Source: Prorocentrum cordatum (lineage: Eukaryota > Sar > Dinophyceae > Prorocentrales > Prorocentraceae). Taken from it: a DNA stretch of 64,000 nt. The notes under the pieces are model-generated. The model did not search any database and had not been told where the DNA came from. It saw nothing but the letters and a program-made list of their open reading frames with translations. The stretch covers positions 193,041 through 257,040 of the forward strand of contig CAUYUJ010014362.1 of assembly GCA_963575745.1 (NCBI GenBank). Reading direction: 5' to 3'. Positions 59,340-64,000 of this stretch are shown one piece after another (position 1 is the first letter of the stretch; each line of letters starts with the position of its first letter). A program made the position numbers and the translations under genes.

Positions 59340-60480
59340 GAGGCGATCGCGTCGCGATCTGGGACGGGGCAAAATCCGCGCGCCCGGCCCCGATCATCCA
59401 CGGCGGCCGCCCCGCCGCCAGCGCAGCGCCCCCAGGGGTGGCCAGAAGCAGTTGTTAGCTGCGTCGCAGCAAGGACCTTAGAACAGAACCCTCACACGCG
59501 CACGCGCGCGCCTCGCCGATCAGAAATCCTCGAACGCACGCGCGCGCACTGGGGTGCCCCCAGAACCCCGGCGCGGAACGCGCGCTGCATCGAGATAGAT
59601 GCGGCCGTCGACCCGCCGCCTGCCGAATGGGCGCCCAACGGGCTCCAGATTGGCCGTCGTAGAGCCGTAGACCCTGTCAGCGAACCAGCCCAGCAAGTCG
59701 CAGTCCGAAGCGACGCCGTCCGCGGCGCCGTGGAGATAATCATTCGCGATCTTCTGGGCCCGGGCACGTTACTTCGTCGCGCGTGCTGGTATTCGCACAT
59801 GGGCAGAACAATGCGTTCATCAATATTGGTCGTTTGCAGAATATGTCCAGCAGCTGCCGGAGACGAGGTACATCACGAGAGTTCTGAACTGGTCACCACG
59901 CGGTAATCGTAGAGCAGGCCGGCCGTGTCTTACATGGACAAGCAAATTGGAAGATTTCGGCCGTGTGATCGGCTCTCAATGGCGATCCTGGTCACCAGAT
60001 GTTTTCCAAATGCGCGCCGACGATTTTCATAATTTCTGCTGCCATTCCCTATGAACACGCTGTCTCACCGTGGCGCGCGCGTGTGTAGCACGCTGCCGAT
60101 TGCCACCGCCTGTGCCCTCTATGGGCTCGCCTTCCGGCGCACGGGCTTGACCTGACCTGATCTTCTGGGCCCGGGAACGCGGCTTCCCTGACCTCGCCCC
60201 CGCTGCCCCGTCGACCCCCTGACCCCCCCCCGACCCCCCCCCCCTGCGCGCGGTCGCGGGCAAGACTCGTGCCCAGGTCCGTTGCAGCTTGGAGCATCGG
60301 GCCCCCTTGCCCATAAACCTGAAGCGCAATGGATGCGGTTGACGAGCTGGCCCCTGAAGGCTACATTTGCACCCGCGGCCTGCGCGCCCCGGCCTTGCGG
60401 CACCCCTTCCAAGAAAGCCCAGTAAGACGCACTGGATAGATGTATACATCTATATACAACATATATGGAATAGCATGCGC
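59340..60480. other. Unassigned stretch
   Basis: GATCTTCTGGGCCCGGG occurs twice (near 59,749 and 60,160). C-runs lie at 60,220-60,245. No gene recognised. Confidence 0.4.
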
Positions 60481-60499
60481 AAGTGTATAACAGATGCAT

Positions 60500-60546
60500 A
60501 AATATATACACACATACACATGCACATGCACGTGTACATGTACACA

Positions 60547-60592
<46 letters not shown>

Positions 60593-60695
60593 TCGATGTA
60601 TATACACATATATATATGTGTGTGTATGTATATTTATGTGTATATCTATATCAACTGAAATATACATATGTATATATACATATATATATATATAT
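60500..60695. repeat. CATG/TACA and (AT)n microsatellite
   Basis: ATACACATGCACATG words, (AT)n at 60,550-60,590 and ATATATACAT to 60,695. Confidence 0.9.
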
Positions 60696-60696
60696 G

Positions 60697-60736
60697 CTAG
60701 AACCACGCGCGTTTCGCGCGCGCGCTTAGGTTCTAG
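60697..60736. repeat. TTCG-capped palindrome, copy D
   Basis: CTAGAACC (60,697-60,704) and GGTTCTAG (60,729-60,736) pair perfectly around CGCGCG-TTTCG-CGCGCG. This is the best-preserved copy, directly after the AT tract. Confidence 0.85.
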
Positions 60737-60874
60737 CCGCGCCCACGGAACACACACCATAAATTGCGAATGCCCAAGTGTCACATGCAAAGGTCGTTAT
60801 TGCCAAAAGTGATTGCCTGATGCTGAAGCGATACCTGCAGTCCATCTCGCGACCCCCGCAGAAAGTACACATGC

Positions 60875-60908
<34 letters not shown>

Positions 60909-60912
60909 ATGT
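60875..60912. repeat. (ATCT)n microsatellite
   Basis: About nine tetramers. Confidence 0.9.
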
Positions 60913-61139
60913 GTATATACAAGTGGCACGTGTGTGCCCAGGCTCATACAAAAAAAAACTGAAAGGGCGTTTGAAGCAGGAAGACACCATGACTGCAGGA
61001 TCGGAGATGGAGAAGGGGAAGCTGGGGCGGCGCCGCCAGGGCGTGCCTAAGAGAAGGGGAAGAGGTAGGAGGTGAACGCAGAAGAATCTAAGATCGAGGT
61101 CGCACTCGAGCACAAGTGGGGTTGCCACACCTTGCGATG

Positions 61140-61590
61140 TGTACAAGGGCCCCCCAAGAAACCTCAGGAGGCCCGACTTGGATACCGGAAGGGGCTCCAG
61201 GAGGCCCCGGGATTGTGAGTGTTGTGTGTGTGATGTGTGCTGTGCGTGTTTTCTGTGCGTTGTAGGTGTTGTGTGTGTTAGGTTTGTCTAGCGTGTGATG
61301 TGTTGGGTGTGATTTGTGTCTCTGTGTGCGCATGTAGCTCTGAGGCCCCAGGAGGCCCCAGGAGGCCCCAGGCGGCCTCAGGAGGCCCCAGAAGACCCCA
61401 GGAGGCTCCAGGAGGCCCCAAGAGGCTCCAGGAGGCCGCAGGAGGCCCCAGGAGGTTCCAGGAGACCCCCAGGAGGCTCCGAGGCGGGGTCTGGGGGACC
61501 AGAAGGTACAGAAAGCCCCAGGAAGCCCCAGGAGGTTCCAGGAGGCTCCCAAGAGGCTCCGAGGTGGGGTCTGGGGTACCAGAAGGTACG
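61140..61590. repeat. CCCCAGGAGG minisatellite
   Basis: AGGCCCCAGGAGGCCCCAGG units with variants (61,340-61,590), preceded by a GTGTTGTGTGTG-rich spacer. Confidence 0.85.
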
Positions 61591-61689
61591 TCGGGGCTCG
61601 ATTTTGGGAGGATGTCTCAAGCGAAATCGCCATTCTCTGAGAACCGGGGTCAAAATCATTGAAATTACAATGTGTTTTTGAAGGTTTTA

Positions 61690-61762
61690 TGTTAGATTAT
61701 TGAAATTCCTATGTGTTTCTGGACCCTGACGTCACGATCTGCGTGAGGGGTGCCACCGTGTT
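61690..61762. repeat. Inverted homologue of the 72-bp unit
   Basis: GACCCTGACGTCACGATCTG and GTGAGGGGTGCC are the complement of words in 1-145. Confidence 0.6.
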
Positions 61763-61763
61763 T

Positions 61764-63675
61764 TTCCCAACCCTCCTGCGTTGGGTTCTCGTTTTGAATA
61801 GAGCACTGCTCGCGCGAACCTTCCTTCCTTCCTTCCTTCTTTCCCGTCCCTCTTTTCCCCCCTGCCTTTGACCTCGCTCGTCGCTGCGATCTGTGAAACT
61901 GTCGCCACTTTCGAGGGCTGCTGGGGGGCCCAGCACAGTAGGTACCCACGGCGGATTCAAATGGGACCTCGCCATCCCTGGGGGGTTGCGATCTGTGAAA
62001 CTTTCGCCACTTTCGAAGGCTGCTGGGGGGCCCAGCACAGTGGGCACCCACGGCGGATTCAAATGGGACCTCGCCATCCCTGGGGGGCTGCGATCTGTGA
62101 AACTGTCGCCACTTTCGAGGGCTGCTGGGGGGCCCAGCACAGTGGGCACCCACGGCGGATTCAAATGGGACCTCGCCATCCCTGGGGGGCTGCGATATGC
62201 GAAACGATCGCCACGTTCGAGGGCTGCTAGGGGACCCAGCACAGTGGGTACCCACGGCGGATTCAAATGGGACCTCGCCATCCCTGGGGGGCTGCGATGA
62301 AACTGTCGTCGAAACTGTCAGTGGGTACCCACTTTCGAGCTGCACTTTCGAGGGCTGGGGGCCCAGCACAGTGGGTCGGATTCAAATTGGACCTCGCCAT
62401 CCCTGGGGGGCTGCGATCTGTGAAACTGTCGCCACTTTCGAGGGCTGCTGGGGGGCCCAGCACAGTGGGTACCCACGGCGGATTCAAATGCGACCTCGCC
62501 ATCCCTGGGGGGCTGCGATCTGTGAAACTGTCGCAACTTTCGAGGGCTGCTGGGGGGCCCAGCACAGTGGGTACCCACGGCGGATCCAAATGGGACCTCG
62601 CCATCCCTGGGGGGCTGCGATATGCGAAACGATCGCCACTTTCGAAGGCTGTTGGGGGCCCAGCACAGTGGGCACCCACGGCGGATTCAAATGGGACCTC
62701 GCCATCCCTGGGGGGCTGCGATCTGTGAAACTGTCGCCACTTTCGAGGCCTGCTGGGGGGCCCAGCACAGTGACGCCACGGGCGGACCCAAATTAGACCT
62801 CGCCATCCCTGGGGGGCTGCGATCTGTGAAACTGTCGCCACTTTCGAGGGCTGCTGGGGGGGCCCAGCACAGCGGGCACTCACGGCGGATTCAAATGGGA
62901 CCTCGCCATCCCTGGGGGGCTGCGATCTGTGAAACTGTCGCCACTTTCTTACTCAAATGGGACCTCGCCATCCCTGGGGGGCTGCGATCTGTGAAACTGT
63001 CGCCACTTTCGAGGGCTGCGAAGGGCCCTGCACAGTGGGTACTCACCGCAGACTCGAATGGGACCTCGCCATCCCTGGGGGGCTGCGATCTGTGAAACTG
63101 TCGCCACTTTCGAGGGCTGCTGAGGGGCCCAGCACCGTGGGCACTCACCGCAGACTCAAATTGGACCTCGCCATCCCTGGAGGGCTGCGATCTGTGAAAC
63201 GGTCGCCACTTTCGAAGGCTGCTGAAGGGCCCAGCACAGTGGGCACTCACCGCAGACTCATGTTAGACCTCGCCATCCCTGGGGGGCTGCGATATGTGAA
63301 ACTGTCGTCCCTTTCGAGGGCTGCTGAGGGGCCCAGCACAGTGGGTACTCACCGCAGACTCATATTAGACCTCGCCATCCTTGGGGGCTGCGATCTGTGA
63401 AACTGCCGCCACTTTCGAGGGTTGCTGAGGGGCCCAGCACAGTTGGCTTCCCGCACGTTTTTCTCCTGCTCTTCGTTCCCGACTCCCCATGTTTTCTTCG
63501 AGCCTGTAGTTGTCGCCCCTCGTTCTTGTAAGGTTCTCCTGCGTATCATGCCATTGGCGCATGTCCCAAGTAGCTTACATGTCAAACAACGGATCCTGCA
63601 ATGTGATGGTCCGTGCAAGTTTCGGCCAACTCCTCGTTTCCCACGATACAAATGGGTTGGGTACGTCACAGGGTA
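61764..63675 (+). mobile_element. Composite satellite element VI (102-bp type B payload)
   Basis: The head is TTCCCAACCCTCCTGCGTTG, GGTTCTCGTTTTGAATAGAG. About 15 type B units follow (GGGGGGCTGCGATCTGTGAA core, 61,880-63,450), some with internal deletions near 62,300 and 62,945. A 200-bp unique part and a tail GGGTTGGGTACGTCACAGGG come next. A minus frame in the unique part (CRIRCLTCKLLGTC) has Cys pairs but no clear family. Same head as element I. Confidence 0.7.
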
Positions 63676-63774
63676 TTTTTTATAATTTCGAAGATGTCCC
63701 TAGCGAAACGGCCAGAAAAATCGCCTCTGAGCTCTACTCCCTCGGAGAGGTGCGTATGAGAATATGGATGTATG

Positions 63775-63787
63775 GATAGATAGATCG

Positions 63788-63820
<33 letters not shown>

Positions 63821-63850
63821 TAGATAGATAGATACAGATATAGATACATG
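63775..63850. repeat. GATA / AT / GA microsatellite
   Basis: GATAGATC, (AT)n, GAGAGATAGATA in sequence. Confidence 0.9.
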
Positions 63851-63864
63851 TGTGGGGGGGGCGC

Positions 63865-64000
63865 CTCCTGGGCCGTTTCGGGGCCCTCTTGGGTAGTCCT
63901 GGCGTCCTCTTGGGGGCTTCGCGGGCTTCCTTGGGGCGATCTGGGGGGCCTCTTGAGCTGTTTTCGAGCGTCGGGAACCCGAGAAGGCGAGATGACCAGA
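63865..64000. repeat. GGCCCC-family minisatellite at the window edge
   Basis: CTCTTGGGGGC/GGGGCCTC units, inverted sense; runs off the window. Confidence 0.6.

Overview
The window reads as nuclear DNA of a dinoflagellate (inference). It is GC-rich and has no bacterial-style operons. It is filled with trinucleotide microsatellites (CAT, CTC, CGA/CGT), satellite arrays and decayed retroelements. The one host gene I can assemble is cut into tiny exons separated by kilobases of repeat, and every splice donor I infer is GC or GA, both reported for dinoflagellates. Prorocentrum or a symbiodiniacean relative is my best guess, because RT-RNase H-tyrosine recombinase fossils of this type are abundant there. 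I could not test this by search.

Main result: seven short minus-strand patches, scattered from 52.37 kb down to 5.02 kb, read in order as the N-terminal HAT-repeat domain of the polyadenylation factor CstF-77/Rna14 (CSTF3). Exons a (52.3 kb), b (47.5), c (26.5), d (22.6), e (20.1), f (12.5) and g (5.0) supply only about 370 coding bases in 47 kb. The inferred introns are 2.5 to 21 kb. Both gene ends lie outside the window, and a very short exon is probably missing between b and c. Nearly everything else would be intron filler of this gene or its upstream flank.

Filler, left to right: a satellite-bearing composite element (0.9-3.2 kb); GGCCCC-rich minisatellite and microsatellites (3.2-6.2 kb); a decayed RT/RNase H/tyrosine-recombinase retroelement on the minus strand (7.2-10.7 kb); CAT and CTC arrays around exon f; low-repeat and minisatellite DNA (13-19.6 kb); exons e, d and c with pyrimidine or purine tracts; a TIR-bounded element (24.0-25.1 kb); composite elements at 29.6-31.7 kb and a head-to-tail chain of three at 35.4-40.9 kb; a 5'-truncated LINE (42.4-43.1 kb); CGA and CTC arrays (43.5-47.7 kb); a fossil coiled-coil LINE ORF1-like gene and an ORF island (48.2-51.2 kb) inside intron a-b.

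Upstream of exon a lie CAT/CTC arrays (53.2-54.4 kb), a second TIR-bounded element (54.9-55.9 kb), a frameshifted zinc-knuckle ORF fossil (56.3-59.3 kb), AT-rich microsatellites (60.5-60.9 kb) and a last composite satellite element (61.8-63.7 kb).

Most long open frames here are artefacts: satellite periods of 90 and 102 bp are multiples of three, so several frames stay open. I found no rRNA, tRNA, CRISPR or intact transposon gene.
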